Below, piece after piece: positions 1-11,267 of a stretch of 64,000 nucleotides of DNA (position 1 is its first letter; each line of letters opens with the position of its first letter). Location: assembly GCA_964034945.1 (NCBI GenBank), contig OZ035962.1, positions 74,477,597 through 74,541,596 of the forward strand, in the 5' to 3' direction. The notes under the pieces were generated by a model. That model made no database searches. It was not told the DNA's origin and worked only from the letters and a program-made list of their open reading frames with translations. Origin of the DNA: Chrysopilus asiliformis (Eukaryota > Arthropoda > Insecta > Diptera > Rhagionidae). A program made the translations under genes and the position numbers.

Positions 1-3000
1 GTGCTAAATTACGGCACGGTGCCAGATTACGGCACGGTGCCAAATTACGGCACGGTGCCGAATTACGGCACGGTGCCAAATTACGGCACGGTGCCAAATT
101 ACGGCACGGTGCCAAATTACGGCACGGTGCCAAATTACGGCACGGTGCCAAATTACGGCACGGTGCCAAATTACGGCACGGTGCCAAATTACGGCACGGT
201 GCTAAATTACGGCACGGTGCCAAATTACGGTACAAATTACGGCACGGTGCCAAATTACGGCACGGTGCCAAATTACGGCACGGTTCCAAATTACGGCACG
301 GTGCCAAATTACGGCACGGTGCCAAATTACGGCACGGTGCCCAATTACGGCACGGTGCCAAATTACGGCACGGTGCCAAATTACGGCATGGTGCCAAATT
401 ACGGCACGGTGCCAAATTACGGCACGGTGTTAAATTACGGCACGGTGCCTAATTACGGCACGGTGCCAAATTACGGCACGGTGCCAAATTACGGCACGGT
501 GCCAAATTACGGCACGGTGCCAAATTACGGCACGGTGCCAAATTACGGCACGGTGCCTAATTACGGCACGGTGCCAAATTACGGCACGGTGCCAAATTAC
601 GGCACGGTGCCAAATTACGGCACAAATTACGGCACGGTGCCAAATTACGGCACGGTGCCAAATTACAGCACGGTGCCAAATTACGGCACGGTGCCAAATT
701 ACGGCACGGTGCCAAATTACGGCACGGTGCCAAATTACGGCATGGTGCCAAATTACGGCACGGTGCCAAATTACGGCACGGTGCCAAATTACGGCACGGT
801 GCCAAATTACGGCACGGTGCCAAATTACGGCACGGTGCCAAATTACGGCACGGTGCCAAATTACGGCACGGTGCCAAATTACGGCACGGTGCTAAATTAC
901 GGCACGGTGCCAAATTACGGCACGGTGCCAAATTACGGTACAAATTACGGCACGGTGCCAAATTACGGCACGGTGCCAAATTACGGCACGGTTCCAAATT
1001 ACGGCACGGTGCCAAATTACGGCACGGTGCCAAATTACGGCACGGTGCCAAATTACGGCACGGTGCCCAATTACGGCACGGTGCCAAATTACGGCACGGT
1101 GCCAAATTACGGCACGGTGCCAAATTACGGCACGGTGCCTAATTACGGCACGGTGCCAAATTACGGCACGGTGCCAAATTACGGCACGGTGCCATATTAC
1201 GGCACGGTGCCAAATTACGGCACCGTTCCAAAAAAATTACGGCACGGTGCCAAATTACGGCACGGTGCCAAATTACGGCACGGTGCCATATTACGGCACG
1301 GTGCCAAATTACGGCACCGTTCCAAAAAAATTACGGCACGGTGCCAAATTACGGCACGGTGCCAAATTACGGCACGGTGCCAAATTACGGTACGGTGCCG
1401 AATTACGGCACGGTGCCAAATTACGGCACGGTGCCAAATTACGGTACGGTGCCGAATTACGGCACGGTGCCAAATTACGGCATGGTGCCCAATTACGGCA
1501 CGGTGCCAAATTACGGCACGGTGCCAAATTACGGCACGGTGCTAAATTACGGCACGGTGCCAAATTACGGCACGGTGCCAAATTACGGCACGGTGCCAAA
1601 TTACGGCACGGTGTCAAATTACGGCACGGTGCCAAATTACGGCACGGTGCCTAATTACGGTACGGTGCCAAATTACGGCACCGTTCCAAAAAAATTACGG
1701 CACGGTGCCAAATTACGGCACGGTGCCAAATTACGGTACGGTGCCGAATTACGGCACGGTGCCAAATTACGGCATGGTGCCCAATTACGGCACGGTGCCA
1801 AATTACGGCACGGTGCCAAATTACGGCACGGTGCTAAATTACGGCACGGTGCCAAATTACGGCACGGTGCCAAATTACGGCACGGTGCCAAATTACGGCA
1901 CGGTGTCAAATTACGGCACGGTGCCAAATTACGGCACGGTGCCTAATTACGGTACGGTGCCAAATTACGGCACCGTTCCAAAAAAATTACGGCACGGTGC
2001 CAAATTACGGCACGGTGCCAAATTACGGCACGGTGCCGAATTACGGCACGGTGCCAAATTACGGTACGGTGCCGAATTACGGCACGGTGCCAAATTACGG
2101 CACGGTGCCAAATTACGGCACGGTGCCAAATTACGGTACGGTGCCGAATTACGGCACGGTGCTAAATTACGGCACGGTGCCAGATTACGGCACGGTGCCA
2201 AATTACGGCACGGTGCCGAATTACGGCACGGTGCCAAATTACGGCAAGGTGCCAAATTACGGCACGGTGCCAGATTACGGCACCGTGCCAAATTACGGCG
2301 CGGTGCCAAATTACGGCACGGTGCCAAATTACGGCACAAATTACGGCACGGTGCCCAATTACGGCACGGTGCCGAATTACGGCACGGTGCCAAATTACGG
2401 CACGGTGCCAAATTACGGCACGGTGCCAAATTACGGCACGGTGCCAAATTACGGCACGGTGCCAAATTACGGCACGGTGCCAAATTACGGCACGGTGCCT
2501 AATTACGGCACGGTGCCAAATTACGGCACGGTGCCAAATTACGGCACGGTGCCTAATTACGGCACGGTGCCAAATTACGGCACGGTGCCAAATTACGGCA
2601 CGGTGCCAAATTACGGCACGGTGCCAAATTACGGCACGGTGCCGAATTACGGCACGGTGCCAAATTACGGCACGGTGCCAAATTACGGCATGGTGCCAAA
2701 TTACGGTACGGTGCCGAATTACGGCACGGTGCCTAATTACGGCACGGTGCCAAATTACGGCACGGTGCCAAATTACGGCACGGTGCCAAATTACGGCATG
2801 GTGCCAAATTACGGTACGGTGCCGAATTACGGCACGGTGCCAAATTACGGCACGGTGCCCAATTACGGCACGGTGCCAAATTACGGCACGGTGCCAAATT
2901 ACGGCACGGTGCTAAATTACGGCACGGTGCCAAATTAGGGCACGGTGCCGAATTACGGTACGGTGCCGAATTACGGCACGGTGCCAAATTACGGCACGGT

Positions 3001-4465
3001 GTCAAATTACGGCACGGTGCCAAATTACGGCAAGGTGCCTAATTACGGTACGGTGCCAAATTACGGCACCGTTCCAAAAAAATTACGGCACGGTGCCAAA
3101 TTACGGCACGGTGCCAAATTACGGCACGGTGCCGAATTACGGCACGGTGCCAAATTACGGTACGGTGCCGAATTACGGCACGGTGCCAAATTACGGCACG
3201 GTGCCAAATTACGGCACGGTGCCAAATTACGGTACGGTGCCGAATTACGGCACGGTGCTAAATTACGGCACGGTGCCAGATTACGGCACGGTGCCAAATT
3301 ACGGCACGGTGCCGAATTACGGCACGGTGCCAAATTACGGCACGGTGCCAAATTACGGCACGGTGCCAAATTACGGCACGGTGCCAAATTACGGCACGGT
3401 GCCAAATTACGGCACGGTGCCAAATTACGGCACGGTGCCAAATTACGGCACGGTGCCAAATTACGGCACGGTGCCAAATTACGGTACAAATTACGGCACG
3501 GTGCCAAATTACGGCACGGTGCCAAATTACGGCACGGTTCCAAATTACGGCACGGTGCCAAATTACGGCACGGTGCCAAATTACGGCACGGTGCCAAATT
3601 ACGGCACGGTGCCCAATTACGGCACGGTGCCAAATTACGGCACGGTGCCAAATTACGGCATGGTGCCAAATTACGGCACGGTGCCAAATTACGGCACGGT
3701 GTTAAATTACGGCACGGTGCCTAATTACGGCACGGTGCCAAATTACGGCACGGTGCCAAATTACGGCACGGTGCCAAATTACGGCACGGTGCCAAATTAC
3801 GGCACGGTGCCAAATTACGGCACGGTGCCAAATTACGGCACGGTGCCGAATTACGGTACAAATTACGGCACGGTGCCAAATTACGGCACGGTGCCAAATT
3901 ACGGCACGGTGCCGAATTACGGCACGGTGCCGAATTACGGCACGGTGCCAAATTACCGCACGGTGCCAAGTTACGGCACGGTGCCAAATTACGGCACGGT
4001 ACCGAATTACGACACGGTGCCAAATTACGGCACGGTGCCAAATTACGGCACGGTGCCAAACTACGGCACGGTGCCAAATTACGGCACGGTGCCAAATTAC
4101 GGCATGGTGCCAAATTACGGCACGGTGCCAAATTACGGCACGGTGTTAAATTACGGCACGGTGCCTAATTACGGCACGGTGCCAAATTACGGCACGGTGC
4201 CAAATTACGGCACGGTGCCAAATTACGGCACGGTGCCAAATTACGGCACGGTGCCAAATTACGGCACGGTGCCAAATTACGGCACGGTGCCGAATTACGG
4301 TACAAATTACGGCACGGTGCCAAATTACGGCACGGTGCCAAATTACGGCACGGTGCCGAATTACGACACGGTGCCAAATTACGGCACGGTGCCAAATTAC
4401 GGCACGGTGCCAAACTACGGCACGGTGCCGAATTACGGCACGGTGCCAAATTACGGCACGTTGCC
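1..4465. repeat. 18-bp satellite array, about 245 units
   Basis: Near-perfect head-to-tail array of an 18-bp unit (aattacggcacggtgcca), continuing off the left edge. Each unit contains the 11-bp inverted repeat GGCAC-G-GTGCC. Variant units mark larger blocks: a 12-bp short unit (ggtacaaattac or ggcacaaattac) near 230, 620, 937, 2334, 3484, 3857 and 4308, and an A-rich spacer (ttccaaaaaaatt) near 1228, 1321, 1683, 1977 and 3071. A block beginning with the short unit and a 'ggttcc' variant recurs near 230, 937 and 3484, so segments of many units were duplicated together. Because 18 is divisible by three, five of the six frames stay open for long distances; these are not treated as genes. Confidence 0.98.
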
Positions 4466-4467
4466 CA

Positions 4468-4558
4468 TGCACGATATCCGTGCACGATGCCCGTGCACGA
4501 TGCCTGTGCACGATGCCCGTGCAGGATGCCCGTGCGTGCAGAATGTCCGTGCGTGCAG
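4468..4558. repeat. degenerate 13-bp tandem repeat at satellite edge
   Basis: Five or so units of about 13 bp (tgcacgatgcccg), ending in longer variants with an extra gtgc. It directly follows the last 18-bp unit and shares its 'gcacg' core, so it may be a decayed or alternative expansion of the same seed. Confidence 0.85.
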
Positions 4559-4599
4559 GTTATGGGAAACGGTATATTCTTTAACCAGAAACTATCAAA

Positions 4600-4820
4600 A
4601 AAAACTATAAATGCCCTTTTTTCCGTTTTCCCCGGAAAAATTGGCATAAGGGGTTTTTGGGGTCACCGATCACGAATCCGGTGTTGGAATTTCAAAATGC
4701 GAAACAGAAGGTCCTGTAAAGATAGCGTTTTTTCCCCAATAATTTTTAAGTTATTTATGGTATTTTGGCATTCTAAAATTTATACAAAAAACTTTAAGCT
4801 GGCAACGTAGGGTCTGCTAG
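4600..4820 (+). mobile_element. Helitron-like 3' end
   Basis: About 220 bp matching 50,290-50,418: a 'gaaacagaaggtcctgtaa' unit, a stretch around 'ttaagttatttatgg', and the terminus 'ggcaacgtagggtctgctag' followed by T. Ending in CTAG before a host T is typical of Helitrons. No 5' end is visible; it may lie beyond the left edge, which would put the satellite inside the element. Confidence 0.6.
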
Positions 4821-5419
4821 TAATTTATAAAAATAGAATATTCAATAAAATGAAATATATTTTTAAAAAAATAACGGTTGAAGTCATTTCGGAAATGCTC
4901 CAAATCCGACTGCACACATGACTTCAAAGCGGCATAACTTCGGCAAAACATCCGAACAACTTAATCTTTTGCGAAACTTTAAGAATATGCAAAAAAAAAT
5001 CGATTTCTCCAAAGATTGCAGGTAAACATAACCCATAAACATTTTTTTAAATAAGCCATTTTCGAGAAAATCTCAAAAGCTTTTTCTATTTGCATGGGGG
5101 AGAAGAAAAAGACCGCCTGAATTTTTTGGTATATATTTGGGCGGGATTCAACTTTGGTTAAAAAACGGATCTGTCCGTAATTTTTCCGAGTTCTGTAGTG
5201 CTTTTGTACCATAAATTTCAAAAGTATACTCAAGTATGTCACTTCATCGCTAAGTTGATTTTTTTTATTTATCTACGTTTTTATTTCAAAATATGTTTAT
5301 TTATTCAAAAACTTGCATTACGATGTATAACTCATATATTATATCGGATAAGAGAACATCCCGCTTAGCAGCACAAATTTTCCAAACCCGATTGATATTC
5401 CCTTAAGCGGTCTCGTCTG
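4821..5419. other. AT-rich spacer, no gene seen
   Basis: No coding signal. The only structure noted is a 10-bp inverted repeat (ttgaagtcat / atgacttcaa) near 4878-4927. Confidence 0.6.
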
Positions 5420-5421
5420 TA

Positions 5422-6324
5422 GGGGAGACTGTGCTCCTCGTTGTCAAAAGTACCTACTAGTTGTACAATGGCTATATCTCTTAATTCAGAAATCATTTTG
5501 AAATCGGTTCTTCGGCAATTTCGAAGCGCACTCCACCACTACCAGCCTCAGAAAGTGTCCTGGCGATCGACCTCATGTGTTACGTTTTTTAACTCGAAAT
5601 CAAAAAATATCGTTAGCGAGTAAATTCTAATGGATTTATTGATTTTGTTTTTTTTGTCATACATTATTAAGATAGAAGTGTATTTTGATTGGTATCTCTT
5701 AGGACATTGATGGACTTTAAACGTAATTTTGAGTGTTTAGGTTTTACGTTAAGTGTTATAGGTTTAAAGGGCTGTCAAAAATTATTTGTTTGTCGGTACT
5801 AGTTGTCTCAGGGGCTATTTGTCACTGCAGAGCAGGAAAACCTGCAGATTGAAGAATCTAAAACCCAAGAAACATAAGAAGCAGGAAAATAAAGGACGTG
5901 AGATACAGAAATGTGTAGTTAAAAGGGATAAAGACGAAGACAACGAAGATCTACTGGGCGTGGTTTGTTATGAAACTTGGCCAAGTAGCAAACCCAATGC
6001 AGGGTGACTTCAGTGCATCAAATGCAGACTGTGGGCTCATGATAGATCTGCTGGGCAAAGAGTTTTTTTTTTGTTGCCCTAATTACGACGGCAATGACCT
6101 ATAACAACGAGAACCGCACGTTGAGGTAACTTGTCACAGTAGACTTAAATTTTTATTACAAAATTTTCATGACGTTATTACTTGAATTTTTAAATAATTT
6201 GTACAATTAATGAAGGACGAAAGCCCAAATATATGATTTATGCGTTTGACTTGGCAATTTAACTTCATTGTCTCCAGAAATAAGGATTTTTATGATTTTT
6301 GTGACAACTAGGACCAGTCTCCCC
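5422..6324 (+). mobile_element. pogo-like element remnant with TA duplication
   Basis: Imperfect inverted termini of about 25 bp (left GGGGAGACTGTGCTCCTCG, right complement GGGGAGACTGGTCCTAG) flanked by TA at 5420-5421 and 6325-6326. At 903 bp it is far shorter than an autonomous element. It keeps only a C-terminal piece of a transposase-like frame (separate entry). Its termini resemble those starting at 15,241, 34,044 and 62,937. Confidence 0.75.
5786..6083 (+). pseudogene. pogo/jerky-type transposase C-terminal remnant
   Basis: The open frame 5786-6007 has a lysine-rich stretch, an acidic stretch (DKDEDNEDLL) and then a cysteine-containing segment ending KPNAG. After a one-base shift the next frame continues with a CxxC pair, a tryptophan and a histidine (LQCIKCRLWAHD). 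Basic linker, acidic run and Cys/His finger resemble the tail of many pogo/jerky-type (DDE_1) transposases. The HTH and catalytic core are absent. Assignment rests on this pattern and on the element's TA-flanked termini; it could be another zinc-finger tail. Confidence 0.5.
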
Positions 6325-6393
6325 TACTCAAATTGATTTTTGTTGGATTCCACTACATTTAATGTAGGAAACTAAATGCCTACATTAAATATA

Positions 6394-6950
6394 TTGGGAC
6401 CTTGAATAAGTTCTGTTTGAGAACAGATGGCGTTTCCGGTCCTATCTGCGTGCAGTTTCTGGGGGTGACGCATCCGTTTAGAAGTGCGTGAGGAATTCCG
6501 AGCATTTCGTCTCGCTGGTGCATAAACAATTTGTTGTGCAATCTAGTTAACCATGGAGAGTTTTGTTCCGAAAAAAGAGTTTTTGCGGGGAGTCTTGCTG
6601 CATTATTTTTTTCTAAAGAAATCTGCAGCAGAGGCTCACAGGATTTTAAAGGAGACATACAGAAAACATGCCTTATCGGAAACAACATGCAGAGATTGGT
6701 ATCGGCGCTTCAAAAACGGTGATTTTGACCTGGAGGATAAAGAACGCACCAGCTGGGTGTGGTCTATTATGAGCTGCTAAGACCAAATAACACCATCACA
6801 GGAGACCTTTATCGGCTTCAATTAGAGCGTCTGAGCGAGGCCTTAAGGGAAAAACGGCCGCTATATGCAAAAAGGCATGATAAGGTCATCCTGCAGCACG
6901 ATAATGCACGGCCTCACGTTTCAAGGCAGATAAAGGCATACTTCGAAAGC

Positions 6951-6982
<32 letters not shown>

Positions 6983-7267
6983 CTCTCCAGACATCGCCCC
7001 TTCGGACTACTACCTGTTCCGGTCGATGAGCAATAGCCTGACGGACCAGCACTTCCGTTGTTATGAGGACGCGAAAAACTGGGTCGATTCCTGGATTGCC
7101 TCAAAAGACGCTTCGTTTTTCCGGAGGGAAATCCAAATGCTGCCAGAGAGATGGGAAAAAGTAGTGGCCAGTGATGGCCAATACTTCCAATAACAGGTAT
7201 TTCCCTAAAAGTTTCTATTAAGCTTTAATTTTGATAAAAAAAACAGCGAGAACTTATTCAAGGTAGT
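6394..7267 (+). mobile_element. mariner element with internal deletion
   Basis: Inverted termini share the core ACCTTGAATAAGTTCT on both ends, flanked by TA at 6392-6393 and 7268-7269 (7-bp outermost segments differ). The element is 874 bp against about 1.3 kb for a complete mariner. It contains both ends of a mariner transposase gene. Confidence 0.9.
6553..7193 (+). pseudogene. mariner transposase, deleted and frameshifted
   Basis: The start at 6553 opens the classic mariner N-terminal helix-turn-helix region (LRGVLLHYFF, KKSAAEAHRI, TTCRDWYRRFKNGDFD). About residue 67 the frame jumps into the C-terminal half: VYYELL, then HDNARPHVS with the second catalytic aspartate, and PPYSPDIAPSDYYLF with the third (D34D type), ending ERWEKVVASDGQYF. 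The second helix-turn-helix, the linker and the region with the first catalytic aspartate are missing. The halves are in different frames, so the junction near 6755 combines a deletion of about 0.4 kb with a frameshift. It cannot encode an active enzyme. Confidence 0.93.
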
Positions 7268-7494
7268 TAAATCAACAACAGTGTGGTTGGAAAAACACAT
7301 AAAAACAAAATGTGTGCAATTTCACCCAAAATTTTGTGTGATTTCACAGAAAAACCAAATTTATTTCTATTTGTTTTTCTCTCTGAAAAAAACACATGTC
7401 TATTTTTTCTACGTTCAATTTAAGAAATGGAAACGATGAATGACAATAATCATATGATATGCAAAGAAATAATTGATTTTCGATGACATTTTAG

Positions 7495-7599
7495 ACACAA
7501 AAACTCCAAACGAATGAAATTGCTCAATGGTAGTGTTTGTATTGTTTCGAAAAAATACTTCTCTCCTTTAATATATTGCAAAAAAAAATATTTTATTTG
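7495..7599. repeat. dispersed repeat, three copies in window
   Basis: Contains the core 'aaacgaatgaa' followed by 'tttcgaaaaaatact'. Related stretches lie at 17,262-17,330 and 28,695-28,770, the last inside a MITE, so this is probably MITE interior. The SINE copy at 7613 is inserted beside it. Ends are not resolved. Confidence 0.55.
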
Positions 7600-7612
7600 A
7601 AATCTCAAAACA

Positions 7613-8057
7613 AGTGCAGCGTAGCCCAAGTGGTACAGTACTTGGCGGAGGTGGGTGGTTCAATTCTCGACTCTCGCAAGCTGTGAATTTTTTTACACAA
7701 TGAGTAGTGATAGTCGCCGCGTGGTGTTACCGACATCATCGGTCTAGATTGCTATCTATAACGTCCTTTGCTGTTGATGGGTTGCAACGTAAAAACCTTA
7801 CAAATGTTGTAATTCATCCATGGCTCGCAATCCATGCAAAACTTTAGGTGCGAAGCAGGGAAGAAAACTTTTACGAAACGTCAATTAACCCATTTCTTGC
7901 CACAATTTGTATTCCATAATAGCAACTTTGACTCCTATGTGGTAACAAAAAGGCTCAAAGTTGCTCAAAGTTACTGGTGCAAAAATGCACCATTGGCAAG
8001 AAATGGGTTAAGGAGGCCCAGGCTCTTCGAGAGCTGTAGCGCCGAGAATGATGATGA
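7613..8057 (+). mobile_element. tRNA-derived SINE, copy 1
   Basis: Flanked by a perfect 13-bp target duplication AAATCTCAAAACA (7600-7612 and 8058-8070). The head has an RNA polymerase III A box (TAGCCCAAGTGG, 7622) and a B box (GGTTCAATTCT, 7658). The body (ggttgcaacgtaaaaacctt...) matches copy 2 at 60,453, and the 3' end is a short GATGATG run rather than poly(A). Without the 119-bp MITE inside it (7889-8007) the SINE is about 320 bp. Confidence 0.9.
7889..8007. mobile_element. piggyBac-type MITE (TTAA) inside SINE
   Basis: Terminal repeat CCCATTTCTTGCCA at both ends in inverted orientation, flanked by TTAA at 7885-7888 and 8008-8011. SINE copy 2 lacks the insert at the matching place (aattgaggag near 60,715), so the empty site is known. 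TTAA targets and C-run termini are the piggyBac signature; 119 bp and non-coding. Confidence 0.9.
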
Positions 8058-8070
8058 AAATCTCAAAACA

Positions 8071-9384
8071 TCGGCCTAAAAAATTTAACAAAAAAAATGC
8101 AAATTAGGATATCGGTAATGGTGAATGTAAAATCACACTACGCATTTCACTTCCATATATTGCCCTTTTCCATGGAGAATAGAAAACGGGTCTGATTTCA
8201 CCCATTCATAAATACATATATTAACAAAAAAAATTTCCGCATTGCTTCTATAAAACTTCAGCATACTCAACAAAAATGCATAATTTTTTACTATGTGGAC
8301 ACCATGGAGATCATTTGGCACCCATTAAGATTCCTGCAATCCATCTATTTTCATTAAAAAATCGGAAAACTTCTAAAGGGGTAGAAAAAAATTTACGTCA
8401 ATTAGCGAAATATTGTATGTATCAGAAAGAAAGATTCCCAAAAAAAAGACACGATTTTTAATCATTAGCATGCTTGAACCAATAGAGTTGATTCGTCTTT
8501 TTTTTTCAAATTTTCAAATTGTGAATTTAAAATTCTAGATCCTGATGTAAAATCGTAATAAAGTTTACTTCAACAAAGAGACAATAGAATTAAAAATTAT
8601 ACTTTGGCGTTGGATCTTATGATTTCATTTAAAATTCAGCTCTCATGCACAAACCAAATCTCATCGCATTTGGAAGTCAAACATGACTCCTCTGTTGGCT
8701 AAAAAATCTGCAATTCATTAGAGAATTCCTAGTCGAAAAGCACGCAACTACATACTTACTACGTATACATAAAGTAAAATATTACATGGAAAGGTATATG
8801 ATTGTAGGGTTGTTTCTTTGCCATACGGCAGCTTTAGTTCTATTCAAAAGAGCATGCCTTGAATAATTTTTTATCATCTACGAAGAAAGTCGCCTCACAT
8901 GCATCTTATTATTATTTTTATTTTAAATTTATTATTCATTACGTATCACTTAAAGATGCTCAAATATTGGAATAAAAATTTCATGTCAAATGATTTTTTA
9001 TGAATAAAATTAATTTTCTAAAACTGATCAATTTGAATTGTAAAAAAAAAATCCTATAAAATTTTTAACCTCATCATTCACGCATATAAGAAAAGCCGCA
9101 ATTGGTTTGGAATAAAAAAGGGAATTGCACGCAAAGAAAAATTTAATGTTTGAGGAGTGTAAGATAGGCAATAAAAGGTTTCTTGTACCCATACAGTTAA
9201 AAATGATGCCTGGCATTCAAAGATGGAAATTTGCACAGCATTTTTTTTTTTGTAAAATTACTCATGGCATGTAAAACGAATGTAAAAACTACAAATTATT
9301 TTCTCCGTAATTTTTTGCAATCACAGAAAAATAATGTATGTTGTGAAATTACAGAACGCCATTGTAATTTTACAATTTTAATAA
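8071..9384. other. AT-rich region, no gene seen
   Basis: No supported coding region. 9230-9380 has several 'gtaaaatta/taattttac' motifs like those in the 37.9 kb MITE candidate and may be a fragment of that family. Confidence 0.5.
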
Positions 9385-9386
9385 TA

Positions 9387-10301
9387 CACTCATACCTCGC
9401 TATACGGCCGCTCTTTATACGGCTTTTCGCTATAACGGCCTTCTTTAATTATGGCACTTTTTCGATTTACGGCCCAAAATGTTTCGTTATACGGCCCAAA
9501 AAAAATTGCGAAAAAAAAACAAAAACTATAATTCCCAATCTGGCAATTATTGAAAACCCGTATGGTGATTTAAGTGAATGGCGAACAGTTTTTTCAAAAT
9601 TCCACTATGAAGTCAAACTTTCCAATATGATTTTTTTTAATTTATTCCAATCGGATTTTTATGTATGGGAGATTTATGTAGAATCATATCCTAAACAACT
9701 TTTGTTCTTGCACTTTTTTGATAATATGTACCGTTTTTGAGATATTCGCAAAAAACGATTTCGTTCGTATGGGGGGTACCCCCCTAATGGTCCATTTTTT
9801 CCATTAACGAAACTAGCCTTTCATTTTGCGTAAAATTTCAAGTATCTAGCTCAATCCGTGCGACCGCAATCCGCGCCACAGACGGAAAATTCGATTTTTT
9901 TATCATTCTAAACACACTGGTGTAATTCATTTTCGTCATCAGATTAGAACCGATTTAAACATTTTAAATTATGTTTTTTATTATGTATATGGACATGTGC
10001 ATATGATTTTTTTTTTAATTTTTTTTAAGTTATCTTTTTATGTACATATGAATTTTTTTTGTTATTGAAGTCATCCTTATATTACTTGTTATGTATTTTT
10101 ATTTTGTATGTAAGCATTTTTAAATGAATAAAAAGAAAAAAATGCATTTTAAACTAAAAACTACGTTATTTAAAAAAAAATGGAACGGATCCTATTGAAT
10201 TTGTATGGGTTTGTATGAAAATAATTGATTCGTTATACGACTTTTCGCTTTACGGCCAACTTTCCCGGAACGTATCTAGGCCGTAAAGCGAGGTATGAGT
10301 G
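9387..10301. mobile_element. pogo-like MITE, 915 bp
   Basis: Inverted ends CACTCATACCTCGCT(A/T)TACGGCC with TA at 9385-9386 and 10,302-10,303. 'tacggc' is repeated through both subterminal regions. The 'cAtacctcg' type of end is close to pogo/Tigger termini. The interior holds a minus-oriented DINE-1-like fragment and no transposase. Confidence 0.85.
9516..9940 (-). mobile_element. DINE-1-like fragment
   Basis: Matches the family from its 3' hairpin (cccaatctggcaatt, diverged) through the 'accgtttttgagatattcgc' and 'atccgcgccacagacgg' segments, stopping soon after 'cactggtgtaattcat'. The (GTCY)n core is almost lost and the 5' end is missing. Confidence 0.8.
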
Positions 10302-10303
10302 TA

Positions 10304-10577
10304 TTATAATTGAATAAGTTGAAAGGATCCGAAGTGACATGAATCATTCAACATGGGGAGGTTGAATAATACATGCCACAATGTTTTGAAAACACGATTT
10401 TTTGTGACATCGAAGACCGAAAATACCTCAAAAACCGTGGCAAAAATGATATTATGGTAAATAGGAAAGTTATTGGGAAAAGTAAGGAGAATTTGTTTCT
10501 GATGTCAAAATTTTGAAAGTCGGGCCCAAAGGTCAGGTAAGGATAACACAAATATACTTTTTTCAATTTTTTCTACA
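10304..10577. other. spacer, nothing identified
   Basis: No coding or repeat signal beyond the adjoining 8-bp array. Confidence 0.5.
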
Positions 10578-10782
10578 CCTTGATACCCTGATACCCTGAT
10601 ACCTTGATACCCTGATACCCTGCTACCCTGATACCCTGATACCCTGATACCCTGATACCCTGATACCCTGATACCCTGATACCCTGATACCCTGATACCC
10701 TGATACCCTGATACCCTGATACCCTGATACCCTGATACCCTGATACTCTGATACCCTGATACTCTGATACCCTGATACCCTG
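10578..10782. repeat. 8-bp minisatellite (gataccct)n
   Basis: About 25 tandem copies of an 8-bp unit with a few single-base variants (gatactct, gctaccct). Three units make 24 bp, so one frame reads as a repeating octapeptide, which is an artefact. Confidence 0.97.
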
Positions 10783-10846
10783 GAATTTTTGGTTATTTAA
10801 TTTTGTAATGGACCGCCAAACAGCGAGGAACGTAGACACTATTTAA

Positions 10847-10917
10847 CCCTCTCCGTGGCAAAAATAATTGATCAAGAGCTAAAATGTCGAATATATTCGA
10901 CAAACACACGGAGAGGG
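10847..10917. mobile_element. 71-bp piggyBac-type MITE
   Basis: Inverted ends CCCTCTCCGTG, TTAA at 10,843-10,846 and 10,918-10,921. Confidence 0.85.
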
Positions 10918-10921
10918 TTAA

Positions 10922-11267
10922 TAAGGCAATAAAACAAACATTAAGGTCCGGTTATATCATTCAGGCGACCGACTAGGGTAGAGATTGTTTTTGCCGAACT
11001 TTGAGCGACATTTTTAGAGATTTAAAAGTTTGTTGCGTAAAATTAGAACCTCTAAAAAACAGAACATGGAGCTAGATCAAATCTTCGATTGCGAGATATT
11101 TCTTGTTTCTAGAAAATTAATTTGTCTACCGGTCAGTGCCAAACAGTTGCATTCGTAAAATTAAAGAGTTGATATGGGAACTGGGAACATGCTGGTATAA
11201 GCTAAAACAATTTCGCTTTGCATTCACACTGACCAATAGGCAAGTTTATTTCATACACATATGATTT
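10922..11267. other. spacer, nothing identified
   Basis: No gene or repeat end recognised. Confidence 0.5.

Noticed and set aside
1..4465. CRISPR-like regular repeats
   Set aside because: Units are contiguous without unique spacers, and the sequence is eukaryotic.
1..4610. Open frames of 500 or more residues reading (NYGTVP)n, (RNLAPC)n or (KLRHGA)n
   Set aside because: They follow from an 18-bp period without stops in five frames. No start context, domain or non-repeat body supports a gene.
9231..9740. 169-residue plus-strand frame
   Set aside because: It crosses a MITE end and a DINE-like fragment and has no coherent protein features.
10573..10839. Minus-strand frame encoding a repeating octapeptide
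   Set aside because: It is the 8-bp minisatellite read in frame.
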